DNA of 48,886 nucleotides from assembly GCF_000003605.2 (NCBI RefSeq), contig NW_003122910.1, forward strand, positions 545,694 through 594,579, in the 5' to 3' direction. Below the pieces are notes generated by a model. The model saw only the letters and a program-made list of their open reading frames with translations. It had not been told where the DNA came from and did no database searches. Positions 9,776 through 22,859 of the stretch are shown here, one piece after another (positions within the stretch are counted from its first letter, which is position 1; each line of letters opens with the position of its first letter). Origin of the DNA: Saccoglossus kowalevskii (lineage: Eukaryota; Hemichordata; Enteropneusta; Harrimaniidae). The position numbers and the translations under genes were made by a program.

Positions 9776-12700
9776 CCAAAGATATCAAATCCCCGGACCT
9801 TGCCCAGGGTAACTAGTCTGGAATGCCACGTGTATATTTCTCAAAAGGGTTAACCACATTGCAGACATGTCTTTGCTTTTAGTTCTGAATTCAAGAGAGT
9901 TGAGTCTTGTCTGCAGGTTTAAGTGTATTAGTTTATATTGTATTGCCCTCTTCTGTGAAGTACTACCCTCCTAAGTGTTCTTCTTCCTCTATGCTCCGCA
10001 GGAATAATTCTCACAGTAAATGCAGTTTTTGTTGTTTGTTCAGCTACTGTAAAAGTCTCAAGAGCGGCACAATCCGTTACTGTAAATTATTTACATGCTG
10101 TTGGGGTGTTGTATTTATTCCGTACATTCCTTTCAGCTATTACTTTGCTACGATGACATTCTCAAGTTTCCGGTTTTGATTTTTGGCTGGCTAGCGGGAC
10201 TCATAAGACGGTGTTTAGAATGTTGCTTCACCTTCTATTAATATCAATGCATAACACATCAATCCTCCGAGAATCAATAGTTGGCGGGAAGGAATGACTT
10301 TCCCCTGACAATTTATTCACTCACACATTCTGAATTGTGACATTCCACATATTATACTAGTATGGATCATAAACGCTATAGAGGGCGCATAGGTTTTCTT
10401 GTATATTTAAAATTTGTGTGACAAATGTTTTGTAAACAATTTCCTTATATATAATGTTGATTCAATTGACATGATTGATGATTCATATATGTATATTTAT
10501 ATTTCATCAACGTGGATATCTAAGCCCGGGTAATGTCTGCGAAGGTATTAATTGATTCATAACATCCATTACATATTAACAATTCAGATATGACTCCTAC
10601 TATTTAATCATAACAAAATGCAATATCAATGTATTAATTCTCATCAACTTTCTGTCAGTTCGTGCGCACATACAACTTCTACGTGATATCTCATTTTATC
10701 CTAATTCCATTTATTCATGAAAACAAAGCACGCATTTGTATTTACAATTATCAATGTTTAAATAAACCAACAATTGCATAATCGTTTATCTTTTTACGAG
10801 TATGTTTCTAGTGATGAGATGATGTCAAAAGACCCATAGCTATTTACTATTGTGGCTTACTTCATATACTAGTGTTCAACTCCTCGGGGTCACAGCATAC
10901 ATGTATGGATACAAGAAATTGTCCTCGAGATTTACCAAATCCAGAAAGCTTCACACGCACCATGACATGTAGTGCCCCGGGAATCAGAAGCTTCACACAT
11001 CAATATTTGATGACTGTCGAATAATCATGTTGCTCACATTACCGTAATAGTATCCACCCACGTAATGCCCAAAGGCATTTATCGCGGTAACATGTAATAA
11101 TCCATTCAGCAAGATGGCTGAATTTTCATCTGCTCTTCGGCATACTTGATCGATCTTGGTGAATAATTTATAATTATATATAAAAATGTCATAGTCGGTG
11201 AAGGTCCCACACAATTTACCACGCTTAGATGAATGTATCAGTGAATTATAACATGCACGAAGAATGATTAAATTTGAAGTGCAGTGTCGATTTTGGATTA
11301 TAATTCAAGCTTATGAATTTGTAATATACAGGTTTCTTAGTTTTAGAAAGCAGTCATTGTTCATTGCACGCAATACAAACGACAGCGAATGTTTACTTAA
11401 CTCATGTTTCAGGTCTGGAAAGGATTAATAGTAAATATTCTATACTGTGTTAAATTTCATACCAGAAACTAAATAAATGCCGGAATGACAATAGTGCATG
11501 AAATAGTGGAGATAGTAATAGTTTAAAAGTTAAATTCATGTAATGACATTATTTAGCGACAGATTTAAAAAAACGTAATTACTTTCTAATGTTAGTTTTC
11601 AACTTTTCCAATCATTTACATGTTAACGAGATAATTGCATAATTTTAAATTACATTTTATTAATATTGACATAGCTTGATAATTATAGAGTTATATTGTA
11701 ACTTCAAAAGTGTATACCAGAAACATATCATATACTAATTGAGGAAACTATATATAGACATACCTTTGCACGACTGCGTTGTTCAAATTATATGCCGAGA
11801 GTTGAACAGAAACGTTTTAAAGTGAATACAGATTTGAAAGACAGAATATGTGAAATCTACTTAAGAGAAATTATACCTAGATTTTTCTGGTCATTTCCAT
11901 CATTTCCAATAGTTATCCTTAATCTGAATCTACATTTGAGATACATTCACATTATTGGCCGAAGATGAACGCACTTGATCATTGGTTCCATAAAATAAAC
12001 AATCCGAAAACAACAACGCATAGTACATGAAAATGTGAAAGCACTCAGAATTGCAGTTTTGAAAAAATAAATAAAAAAGACTACTGAAATCGAAATGTGT
12101 GATTTAAAGCCAATGTTAATTCAAGGTGCTATGGCCCAGTGTTATGCATATGTATTTAATGATGTAGTCTAAGAAATGTGCCTTATATGCTTTGACACAC
12201 AAAATAATACAGATTACTATAATAATGGTTTTGTTATACATTGTTTAAACGCAAAGTGTTTATTTGCTGTATCGTGAGTTTGAATTGTTGTTTTTATATG
12301 TTCGTAATTTGCTTGTAATTAATATTTATAAACTTTGTTGTAATTTAAAATCGAATATATCAGTGTATTGAGCAACGTGGTAGATGGATCGTATAACCTT
12401 CATTACCATGCATCATTTGACAAATACACTACCAACTACAATCAGAGTAAAGTGAACTTTAATTTGAATGCAGTTGAGACGAATAGTTGAAGAGTTCAGT
12501 TGGTCGGTGCACTATCATGCACTATCAGCTATACTATATCTCTGTATCGATTGTATCATCGGAGCAATAACCACGGTAACGATTTATCCCGCAAACAATG
12601 TCATACAGCGGAACGAGGTAACCAGCAGTAGCTGATCAGTTGTGTTGGTGAACTTTTCCACGAGGTCGCATTGCTATATTCCTTCGACAATTGAAAACTC

Positions 12701-14071
12701 GTGGAAAACATACGATTAGCCGCGTTGAAAAGATATAGGGTAATATTAACTGGTGTTTAGCATGTAAATATTAAATCTCGATTATCACTTCCTAATCGAT
12801 AATTACTGATGCGCTTATCCACGGCTGCAGTATGCGTTCGGAATGTCAAGGTTATATATGTATTGCCAAATCGTGTAAGTTGATGGATGCACGGTTACAA
12901 GAGACATCATCCCTGATGAAATATGTCATCTGTGATTCTCAGTAGGCTGGATCAGTGTATTAAATAGATTGTATTGATTCTTATGGTTTGTTGGTTTTTA
13001 GTTGGATTCCAATATGTTGTAAGGTGTACCTTGAAATTTTAATTAACGCCAGTGTCTAGAGAGGTTCTGCTTCACGTGAAAAGATTATTAGTTTAACGAG
13101 TACGAAAACAACATACAATCCCATTGGAATACTCGCATAGTGGTGTAATCTCCTAATATTTAACACGCTATGACTCAAGTATACTGTTGATTTTATAAGT
13201 CCATGTGCATGTGTTGGCACAGTACCACAATCATAAATATTCGGTCAACACATATGAGTAAAGTAGTCCAGGTAATCATCAAGTAGACCATCAAATTTCC
13301 CCCCTAAATTAATGAGACACAGTGTTACCCACATCTATTCAATATGGCGTCGGCAAGAACACAGATTCATGTCAGAAACTAGTCACATAATATGCATCAG
13401 ACACTTCCCATCGTTTTGTTTATTTAACATTATATTTTCTTAGACACAATCAAATAAGTTAAAATGATATTATCAGACTTAAAACAAAATAAAAATAGGT
13501 TAGTGATGCTAATAACGAATACAGTATTTTGTTACGGGTTATTTCACTAGTTTAAAAGCATTTTAAAAACATGATTCAAGAAAGTGTTTGTTCTTGGTTA
13601 TTTTTTTGTATGAAAATATGTAAAAGGCTACATATACATCAGGCAAAAATATATAAAGTATTCATAATTCAAGGATGTTCCAGTAAATCAGTTTATTTCA
13701 GTTACTCAATACTGACACAATATAATATCTGATAACCCGGATTTGGAAGAACACCATTATCGTTAGATGAATATATGAATTGATATTGACTGTGATGATC
13801 TTCTATAAGTTTGCTGTACAACTATCTTGACATGCATGTAGGCGATATGTGGCGATCGTTAACTATTTAATGTAGATACTATAGTGTGGGTGGAAGTTCA
13901 AATCAGCTACACACCCATCATTGCTGCTTGCAGCAACATTTAATTTATCATAGGAGCTAATTCGTTGACGCTGAAGGTCATGCATTGGGTTTATGCTATC
14001 ATATTTGTAATGGCGGAAAAATCAGTCCTGTTTCCGTGAATCATGTCATCAGCCATTTATCTTTGTATCAA
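9776..14071. other. Long unannotated stretch
   Basis: No gene is supported in these 4.3 kb. A Cys/Ser-rich frame at 9907-10179 starts without ATG and has no splice context. A CTCF-like core lies at 10374-10390. A 'aagcttcacac' motif occurs twice 46-47 bp apart (about 10945 and 10992). A short direct repeat of 'gcactatca' lies near 12510. The rest is AT-rich and featureless to the eye. Confidence 0.5.
10374..10390 (+). promoter_or_regulatory. CTCF-like core motif
   Basis: cgctatagagggcgcat contains the AGAGGGCGC core of the bilaterian CTCF motif. Two related cores lie at 46715-46733 and 46884-46895 on the opposite strand. Binding is not known; the motif is short and could also come from a repeat. 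Confidence 0.25.
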
Positions 14072-14209
14072 TCACCACCCAACATATACCCGCCCATCCC
14101 GTGTTCCCATCACCAACCAACATACACCACTTATCCATGAAACCCACCACCACCACCACCACCACCACCAAACATACACCACCCATCCCGTGTTCCCACC
14201 ACCACCCAA
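14072..14209 (+). repeat. Minisatellite with internal CCA expansion
   Basis: Three units share an 'aacatacacc(ac)ccatcccgt' and 'gttcccaycacc' pattern, with starts at about 14081, 14119 and 14171. Basic spacing is 38 bp; the interval before the last unit is longer because of a run of about eight CAC/CCA triplets at 14144-14169. The plus-strand frame across it reads as a histidine run, which is a shadow of the repeat and not a protein. Confidence 0.8.
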
Positions 14210-16081
14210 GACTCAACATGACTTACCATGTATAACTCATGCTGAACGCCCATAATTTTCATTAGTGAAAATATATGTGGACTAAATTGGTTAGTGTCAC
14301 CAGTTTTAAAATTAAGATAATATTAATATAAACATTATTTACTACAATTTATGTCACATGTGGCGTTTGCAATAGACGCCTCGTTCTACTCCACTGTTTT
14401 AGGAATAGCGGTTGTGTAAGATATCCTAAACGGAATACAATTCAAACATTAATATTAGTGTAGTAGTTTGCATTAATTGGAATGTGAACTCATGGTCGGT
14501 ATTAATTACCAAAAAAACACACACACCTTTGCCATTCTAATAGTGTGAATGAATCCAACGAATGGACTACATAACAATATACTACGCTAGTGGGACTGAT
14601 GTGTGTACGTATACAAAGAGTTTAGTTAGAGTGGCGATGCACGTGAATGATGTGTGATATTTTGATTTTATTGCACCCTCACTACAGATAGCCAACTTTC
14701 TATTATTTAATTCTGTTTTTATCTGGTTTTTATTCATCACCCGAACTTATAATTTCTGGAATGAAAACATAACATGCTGGCAACTGTTATTCCATTACCA
14801 ATCTTTTATTTTCGTTTAATTGCAAACCAGTGCCAGATCTCCACACAAAATATTGATCTAGGTTCATATGAAATCAACCGGAAAATCTGGATGAGTGCGA
14901 CAGTTGCTGGCATAGCGACAGCGAACGTGTGTACGCATATTTCTGGAAGCTCAAGTCATGCCGTTATTCATCGTCGTCTTTATTATTATTATATATAATA
15001 GTAACACGGACTGGTAGTATATTATTACTGCTGCCAGTATCAAGACAGTGACCGTATATTTAAAATCATCAATGAATTTAAAGATGATGCATGATTGTAA
15101 ACCGTCTCCAGGTAAGAGCAGCTTGCTAGTTTGTAGTTAAAAGGTGGTCGATGTGATAATGTTGTGAATCTATGGACGGTTAAAGCGCCAGTCAGTTGAC
15201 TAATTAATGTCTTACATCGTAAGTCTTCCTTGCAGTTTCACACTTTGGACATCAAGTGAGGTACAATCGGTCACGTAATAAAAAACATGCGTCAATCAAT
15301 TAAACGAATTCATGAGACAAAAGCGTCCGTCGATATTTAATATTTTCGACTCATTTGTGTGGACGTCGAGGAATGGATATTTGTTATTATTAGGTGTTAA
15401 TATTAGATATCAGGTGTTACTTTTAATATTAGAAATTAAATTTCAGCAGCGATTGTTAGTGTCCGGTTTCCGTTATCATCTTACTGGCGGATTGTTGGCC
15501 ACCGTTATTTTTGTATGACATTCACCCATGGCTTCTAATGATACATCTGTACAAACCTGTATTTGGTCTGCGTGGAAACATATGCTACTTAATATGAATC
15601 ATTAACATATATTGAATGAACTTTTGGTCATGAGGTTTAAATAGGGATATAATTAGAACTCAGGATGTTACATGGAAATAACAACATAATACGTTGCCCG
15701 GCAAAATTATCTATGAAAAATAAATGGAGGATTTTTTCATATTTATATTTCATATTGTTCATGAGCTCTTTGTAATTTACGCTCCAGTCACAAACGTCAC
15801 GAACATTCGCTTTTAATAAACGATTTTTTTTAAATGTCAGCATCTCTACGAATTGAAACAAAATTAAAATAAGATAGAGCAAAAGATCTGAAATTGTTCT
15901 AATATGACGTCATTATTAATATTTATTTCTCTTGGTTCTATAAATGAAACGACGATTATTATGATGGTTATTGTGATGTTCTAGTCATGTATGCTTATAT
16001 AAGCGGACTTGATTGATGTGGTACTCGTATTGAACACCGGTTCCCTTAGTAATATAACACCAAATCTATGAATTTAATATC
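14210..16081. other. Unannotated DNA
   Basis: Only a short ATT/TA-rich tract at 14979-15000 and a donor-like ccag|gtaaga at 15109-15116 are seen. A 'cgaccaccttttaac' on the minus strand at 15137-15152 may be a degenerate relative of the dispersed GCGACGACCACC repeat. Frames at 14774-14998, 15312-15518 and 15637-15882 lack support. Confidence 0.45.
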
Positions 16082-16095
16082 ATGGTAATTACCAT
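16082..16095. other. Perfect 14-bp palindrome
   Basis: atggtaattaccat is its own complement and is followed by agtaac, so it also resembles an X-box half site. Confidence 0.6.
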
Positions 16096-16147
16096 AGTAA
16101 CATAGGTATTTTCAAATCTTGGATCAATACATTTATTTCATTGACAC

Positions 16148-16184
16148 TTAGTTTTGTCATTGCAATGAAATTGTCAAAACTAAA
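16148..16184. other. Hairpin-forming inverted repeat
   Basis: The left arm ttagttttgtcattg pairs with a right arm caatga...caaaactaa, giving a 15-bp stem interrupted by a six-base bulge. No loop of miRNA-like size is present. Confidence 0.55.
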
Positions 16185-16185
16185 A

Positions 16186-17080
16186 TTATAGTTAATAATA
16201 GTTAAAGTAATTTAACAATTGAAACCAAAATCCCAAAGCCAGATTTTGTTATGATTATATAATTTACATTGTCCTCTAGTTACTTTAGAAACACGATTAC
16301 CAGAAATTGAGACACGAATAGATCGGAAACTTTTTAAAACTTATTCTTAATCTAAACAATATAGTACAGATGCTTCACTTTGTTTTCATTATTGTTTATT
16401 GTATTGTTTACTAATTTACAGAGACACAAATACCATCCGTATTATAAGTGCTTACTTTCTAGTTATATTATACCAGGTTAAATTTTCGGAAAGGATTTCC
16501 ATATTACCAAATTCATTCCGGTCAAACCATTGCACGCGCATTGATTATTGCGAAAGCTGATATCCATATGTCGCCAAATTACACAAACGGGCATTTCACA
16601 GACACAAGTATACGTATTGTTTTTGTTTTGTTTTTTTGATATCTTAGTAAATTAGGCGTGCAACCTGTTTGTTTCCTCCCACGGGAATGAACCATAATGA
16701 CCACTTATGTTTGATGATATCGCAGCCTAAAATATATCAACGCCGGGACGTAAAACTATTATAGCATCATCAATTATTAAACATATGTACGTGCATAACG
16801 TGTGTTGTAAATCAACAGCATACCACTCAGCAGTCACCGCTCAACAGTTTTCGTTCACCATAACGCATAGTTGCGTATTTTATTGGACAATTCAAATTTC
16901 AAAATACGGGCTGTTTCATTTCACAAGAACCAATACCCTAAACAAGCCGTTAGTTCTCGTTAGAGAACGAATTTTCATAAGTTAACGATATAATACTGCG
17001 AACTTTTTACTGCCCGCCGCGGAGTGTGTTTTGACACTGTGAAAGTGTGTTTCGCAACTTTTTCGTATCGAAGGACAATC
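16186..17080. other. Unannotated DNA
   Basis: No gene is seen. The plus frame at 16785-16985 is unsupported. A gcccgccgcgg GC patch near 17013 is short. Confidence 0.45.
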
Positions 17081-17125
17081 GGCCAATGACCTGTAGAAAT
17101 AGAAAATGATTCATTTACATATCAT
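17081..17125 (+). repeat. Dispersed fragment, copy 2 (pair with 6439-6480)
   Basis: It starts ggccaatgacctgtagaaat, followed by an a-rich link and atgattcat, in the same order as the copy near 6.4 kb. Divergence is moderate. Confidence 0.45.
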
Positions 17126-18952
17126 ATTTCTACCACAAACCACCTGCTTAAATACCACAGATTCACATTCGAATACAGGCTGTTGCTACTTAAGACACGT
17201 GTCATTTATAAACAGTGAGGGGAATGTTGTGCTCTTGAAAAAAACACCCTCTCCTAGTAAATAGTATTGATAAGAACAAAGGAACTAGTAAACGTTTACT
17301 GTCAAATGAGAAGTTTGATTTTTATTGGGTGTGATGAGGTCGGGTGGTGGTAGGGGTGGGGTGTTGTTTAAGCATCAGTTACCATCATCTGTTCCATCTA
17401 CTCCAGTTATTTGCTTGTATGTATGTGACGTAACCAAACACCAAAAGGTTTGATCTGGATGCAGAGTGTTTGTGTCTATATAACCATCGCACAGTGTATT
17501 CCAACAATGATGTTGTTGTCAGCGTATTTTTTTAATATGTCTCTGTACTGCCTTTGTTGTCAAGGGTTCCTAACAGCAACTCAACATTTTGCAGGTATAC
17601 ACTGCAGAAAACACTTAAATTGTCACATTTCACATTTGTTGCGTTCTTTGTTTGAAGAGAACGACTGAAATACATGCTGTAAAATTGCATTTTCAAAATT
17701 GTGAATGAAGGAGACTATTAATAAATGTTATAAATTCAATTTTTTCCCAGCCCGACTAAAAAGTTACTATCCGTGTCGCGTAAATGGGTGGGCTGTCATT
17801 TTAAACATTCTATAACCATAGGAACATTAGCAGCAATACTGTGAATACTATAGTTTTCATAAAATTTCCTGCTGATTTTTGCCCATGATGAATTTGCTGT
17901 AATTTATTGTGTTCACTGTAATATTTGTTCCCCAAGATTTATAAAATGTGTCTGGTATTTATCCCTGCAGAATATGTTTTCAGTGCATTTTTTTCTAATT
18001 ACATCATTGTCCTCCCGAGTTGTCAACCCCTTAGGGTGTCCTATCATTTGTATACAGGAAAGTTGTCGCTTGTAAATACGTCGCGGTCAGTTTATTTGCT
18101 GCGATTAAACAAATCATTAATTTCTAATCCATCGATGTATTTACAAATTCCAGCTTTGTCATGGTGAAATGTACATTGGTAAATGCATACAAACTATTGG
18201 TATATAGCAAGTACACTCAGAATACTCAAATTTCGAACAGTAATCGCAAATAAAATTTAAATTAGTCTAGGTACTAAACGAGCTATGTTTTGATTAATAT
18301 TTACCCGGTCTGCTGCACATATGCATAACACGAAATTACGCACGGTTACCCGGATGCGTCAGTCGAGACTAAAGATGGCGCTTCACAGCATATTATAGGG
18401 GAGAGCAAGTTAATTAAGAACCAACTCTGTCATGAATCGGAAGTGGGTGAGTAAAATTATCATATTAACTTCTCAGTTTCTTTATCTCAAACTTTTTGGA
18501 CAAGCTTTGTATTGAGCCATTGTCCTTGGAGTACAATGGAATACGTAGTATCTCCGTTTTAGAGGCTTTGACCCCCACTTTTAAAGTAATGGTTTCTACG
18601 AATTTCCCTCGACACAGTACGGGCTTTGTCAGTATCCAACAATTACTAGTATTATTTCCGTATAAACTGTTTTCATGAATTGTGTGTGATGGACTCTCGT
18701 TCATCCATGAAAAAGTATATGTATACGAATACTAAACAATTGCTATTGAACAAAATCACACAGAGCAAACAATGAAAACCTCTTCAAACATTTATTCTTA
18801 ATTATTGAACGGAATGAGGTCAACATATATTTGATCTTTTAAGAATTGGGCCATATATTTATTTTCAATTTATTGCCTTATTTATCGTTCCCGCTACTGT
18901 AGCCGTTTGATACCGTGAAAGTCACTTTTAGACGAATACCGTTGACAAAGCT
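17126..18952. other. Unannotated DNA
   Basis: A G-rich run at 17338-17364 (gtcgggtggtggtagggg and onward) is a minor feature. Overlapping frames on both strands at 18465-18704 look protein-like on each strand, so neither is called. A possible acceptor (ttaacttctcag) lies at about 18465-18476 on the plus strand. Confidence 0.45.
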
Positions 18953-19020
18953 TTTAATAATAATAATATTCTTTATAGATAGATAACAGCGTGATGACGT
19001 CCGGCAAACGCCGTGTCTAG
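18953..19020 (-). mobile_element. Second retroelement-type 3' tail (minus strand)
   Basis: On the minus strand a GC-richer stretch (ggcgtttgccggacgtcatc) is followed by tatctataaagaata and an ATT-trinucleotide run. The layout matches the tail at 9362-9420, but the unique part differs, so it is a different family. No coding body is visible. Confidence 0.4.
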
Positions 19021-19499
19021 TCTATGCATAAGTTATTACTTATATATGCCGACTAATCACACAGCATATTGTTTGAGCTACTGTTGTGACAGTCATCATG
19101 TTGTTTGCTTTATAACTACCGGTTTCTCGCGGTATGGATTGATATTTAATGTAAACACGACAGGACGCGCGGAAGTGCGTTCTACCATAGCGTGAACACG
19201 CTTTAAACAATTCCCACACCATTTGTCAATAGCGATCTTCCTACTACTTCCCATTGCCTTATAACCGCAAACAAGATGTAGGTGTTTGTACTGTAATGTA
19301 AACATGATGTAAAGACAACCTTGAAATTGCCTTTTTATTCAACATTATCAGCAAATATCACTTTTGTTTCTTAGCTATCTGTATTGGATGATTCTACACA
19401 CGTATATACACGTAATACAAATCCTTTCAGATTTCACTATTTATTTTTAGTGGAATGTTTTTTACTGCAACCTAGTATAACACATATCATGTATTGTAA
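19021..19499. other. Unannotated DNA
   Basis: Overlapping frames on both strands (19013-19195, 19040-19222, 19096-19305) have no start, splice or domain support. Confidence 0.45.
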
Positions 19500-19633
19500 T
19501 TTGTTGTATTGTATCGCATTGTGGTGTATTGTATCGCATTGTGGTGTATTGTATCGCATTCTGGTGTATTGTATCGCATTGTAGTGTATTGTATCGCATT
19601 GTGGTGTATTGTATCGCATTGTGGTGTATTGTG
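19500..19633 (+). repeat. 20-bp tandem satellite, about 6.6 units
   Basis: The unit is attgtatcgcattgtggtgt with one or two substitutions per copy (c or a for g near the 3' end). The array ends exactly where the foldback element at 19633 begins. The frames read through it on both strands are shadows of the repeat. Confidence 0.95.
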
Positions 19634-19740
19634 AGGTTATCACTAGAATATCACAAAGTAAGCACGTACAGTAGTACGGAGATCATATCGACTGGCGCTT
19701 AGCTGAAGTCGATCCGACCCCGTACTGTCTGAATATTAAA
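19633..19740. mobile_element. Foldback (MITE-like) element, copy 1
   Basis: The left half runs gaggttat ... acagtagtacggag ... atatcgac and the right half gtcgat ... gtactgtctga. The two halves are imperfect inverted copies of about 45 bp. The same arm sequences, in the same order, make up the element at 25787-25920. The right end decays into AT-rich DNA. No coding capacity is present, so mobilisation would need an enzyme from elsewhere. Confidence 0.5.
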
Positions 19741-19749
19741 AAACGTTTC

Positions 19750-19810
19750 GCGCTGAGTGTGACGTTTGCGTTCAGCGCTGGGATTTTATTTCCGCTAAAC
19801 GCTATAGCGT
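19750..19810. other. Two small GC-rich hairpins beside the foldback element
   Basis: gcgctga (19750-19756) pairs with tcagcgc (19772-19778) around 15 bases, and acgctatagcgt (19799-19810) is a perfect palindrome. They lie just outside the foldback element and may be part of a larger element whose end is not visible. Confidence 0.5.
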
Positions 19811-22294
19811 GTTGTTGTCCGAAGTGAACAGAGGGAAATTTTACGTCAATAACCCCAAACGCACCAATGTCCTAGTTTACTCCATATAAGGGAAAAGTCG
19901 AACGTTCATACGATTGTTGATACGTTTTTGAGAGAATGCTTTTCACGGAACGGTAAATGCTATTTTTCTCGGTGCTACATGTATATTAATGTATTTTAAT
20001 GCATTGTATTTATCGTGTTTCATATCAGAACTACCACAAAACTTAGCCAACGTGATACTATGCAGATAATGACGATAATGCCGTTTGGTGTCACGTTCTC
20101 AGTATGCCAAATAGGAAATTTGTACACCAGTAACCATGGTTACAAGTCACACAAAATAAGAGATGATAATACTTAGGAACTATTTTCTGAAAACTCATTT
20201 CCTTGCAACATAGTAGCAGTAAACGTTGAACACAAACATACGTAACACAGATACGTCATTCTGACTGGGGTTAAGGTTCAGAACCAATAACTGCGCTTAT
20301 ATAGATCTGTTTGAGATACTATCCACGGAACAGAAAAAAACTGATAACATTTTTAGTGAGAATATGCACAGGTCGGCTGTCAGCACCAGCAATTATAATG
20401 ATACGGAGCACAATTTACAAGGTAGGAGTTCACGTAAAATCCATCTAACACTTAACGTGCATCATCTCAATTGAATGAGAGTAAAAAATCGATTGTCAAC
20501 ATGTCTGTTTTGAAAAGTGATGGGGGACAGCATTTGACTTGCATTACTAAAGTATACGGAATTATCCCATGAGATGTGGTATACTCAAGTAATTTGAAAT
20601 GGCAGCCAACAAAACATACGTGTCTGCATGTAAAACGGCCAACCATTATAGATGATTAGAAAGTCATTCCCAGGACAAAAATACTTGAAATAACTATTAG
20701 AAATAGGAGGTCTGACTGAAAAGAAGGTTGATAAAAAAGACATCATAAAAACGTTTTTAACACCCCTGCATGGATGTAATATGTTTGTTGTCTATGGTTG
20801 GTACATTCCACGATTTCAGGTTAATATTATTATATTACTTATAACTTGACAAGGTCAAAGGTTATATTTTCGAGTTCAGATTCAATAGTATTTGTTACAA
20901 CTTAAAATTGGGTGTATGAAGGTTTAGCTATTAGAATGATATCGGAATAGACAGTGATGCATAAATTGAATGTAATGTCTAACTGCCGTATTCATTACTT
21001 AGTACCAGTTAATTAATTCGTAGCTATTTGAGTTTAAAAGTATTAGGCGTGGCAGTGTTATGTCTTGATATCATCGTTTTGTAATACGGTACAAGACATG
21101 GAGAAGAATAATCAAATTCAAATTCCTACTAACACATGTGGGAGCACGTTGCTATAGTAATATTACTTTATAGCAAAGTAAGCAATGTGGAGGGAGTGGG
21201 GGTAGTATGTGTAATAATCTGTGTTGTTTTGAATATCTGTAATCACGATAACCGGGGAGCGAATTCAAATGTATATTCTGTTCCCCAGTATTATTGTTTA
21301 TGTCTTCATTCAGGTTTCTAATTAATTTTTACATTGGAACCAAAACATATGAAAAATGTGCATGTATATATTCGTTATAAACATCTCATCAATATGATAT
21401 ATATGCGGGGCCATAATTTGGTTTACAGAGGTAACACTATTTGATTTTCTGGAAAAAATTTCACTCAGTGAAATCTCCGAAATAGCAATTATTTGGTTAT
21501 GCCTTTTAAAGTCGTTTTTCTTTTACACAAATACATTCCTGTGACAAAATTGTAGCTACCTCCGTGAATCAAGTTAACTCATAGTCAATTCAATTCAGAA
21601 AAACTAAAACCTTGAAATAAAAAAAAACTAAAAATTCGAAGAACATTGGGGAAAATATTAATAATCATTCTTATCAATCGCTTGCTTTATTTTATTCGAA
21701 TTCATGAAATTCACGAGTTTTTTGACATTTGTTGGCAACTTTCGCTCTAAAAAAGATAGAAAATTCTGAGTTTCGAATTGTTCATCGACTGGCCACCAAA
21801 TATTTATGGCTATAACTGAATTTGACACGTTTTTTTAAGTCCAATAAATTATTCATACATGTCAAGCTCTGTTCGATTTTTTCCGGTGATGTTTCCGTTT
21901 TTAGTCGAAAATATTTTTGTGGGAACACTTTTACGGTACGTATATGATATAGACTGAACTCATTAAATTTTACCAGACATGGACCGACGTGGATTCGGTA
22001 TCGTTATTTTTGGAATTAATCATTAACATTTCCTTGTTTCTCTGCTCTGTCAAAATGAGTTACCTATGCTTTTTTAACTATCATTAAAATTAATAAAAAA
22101 ATAGTTCATCTAGAACAAGCACCCAAAACACGTAACAAGAGGTCACAGTTCAGTTGCTTTCACGATACAAGTGTCATACAACTATTAGAAGTGTCGTTCA
22201 GAATTTAATAATAGTTAATACTAGTTGTATGTTCACACTTTACTATCAAAACCACCATTTCGTCCACTTATGTGCCAGTGATCCGTGTTTGGGC
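19811..22294. other. Unannotated AT-rich DNA
   Basis: A perfect palindrome, gtaaccatggttac, lies at 20130-20143 and an X-box-like gttgctatagtaat at 21148-21161. No exon, RNA gene or array is seen. The region 21600-22100 is A/T homopolymer-rich. Confidence 0.45.
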
Positions 22295-22405
22295 GAGCGG
22301 TCGGTGTTTCAAGGAGCGAGCTAGGGAAAAAAAACGCGATTAAAATGCGGTCGGTTTCCGGTCGGACATGACCGCATGGTCGAAAATTAAGCGATAAGCG
22401 GTCGA
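22295..22405. repeat. Cluster of GCGGTCGG motifs with a hairpin
   Basis: The octamer gcggtcgg or a one-base variant occurs at about 22298, 22347 and 22397, with ccggtcgg at 22358. atgcggtc (22345-22352) pairs with gaccgcat (22370-22377). The patch is GC-richer than its surroundings. It could be a small binding-site cluster or a decayed element; the 104-codon minus frame over it (22233-22547) is not convincing. Confidence 0.5.
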
Positions 22406-22859
22406 TGTAAAAGCGCAAAGTGCCCAACCTGAAATGAGTACTGTATGCCCGGACTGTATGAGCGTGTTTCTCAGTTTCTCGATTGACAATAATGCTGACA
22501 GTGGACGTTAGATAAACACGCATTGTTTGCGATGGGAAGCTTATCACCCGTTATATCAGAATCGTCAACAACAGAGTATACAGATAAGATGTTAAAACCT
22601 TCCAAAGATAAACATTATGCAAATATCCACGAAACGGCAGTTGTAGTCTTTTCTTCTAGCGTTTTAAAACACTAATTTAAGCAACGTTATTTCACAATTT
22701 CGATCATTTGTAAACCTGAAATGATGTATCAAGGTCTAAAGTAACCGTTTTATCAATTTTTGAAAAATCAAGAAAAAAGTGAAAATTTCCCCTTTCGCTA
22801 CCTTAAATACATGTATTAATCCGAAGTCGTGACCTTTAGCGCACGTAAATGCCCAATCG
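22406..22859. other. Unannotated DNA
   Basis: Nothing recognisable is seen apart from A-rich runs at 22765-22790. Confidence 0.45.

Noticed and set aside
14144..14209. Histidine-run protein
   Set aside because: The run is the translation of the CAC triplet expansion in a minisatellite.
19384..19643. Frames of 66-68 codons on both strands with repeated peptides
   Set aside because: They are translations of the 20-bp satellite.
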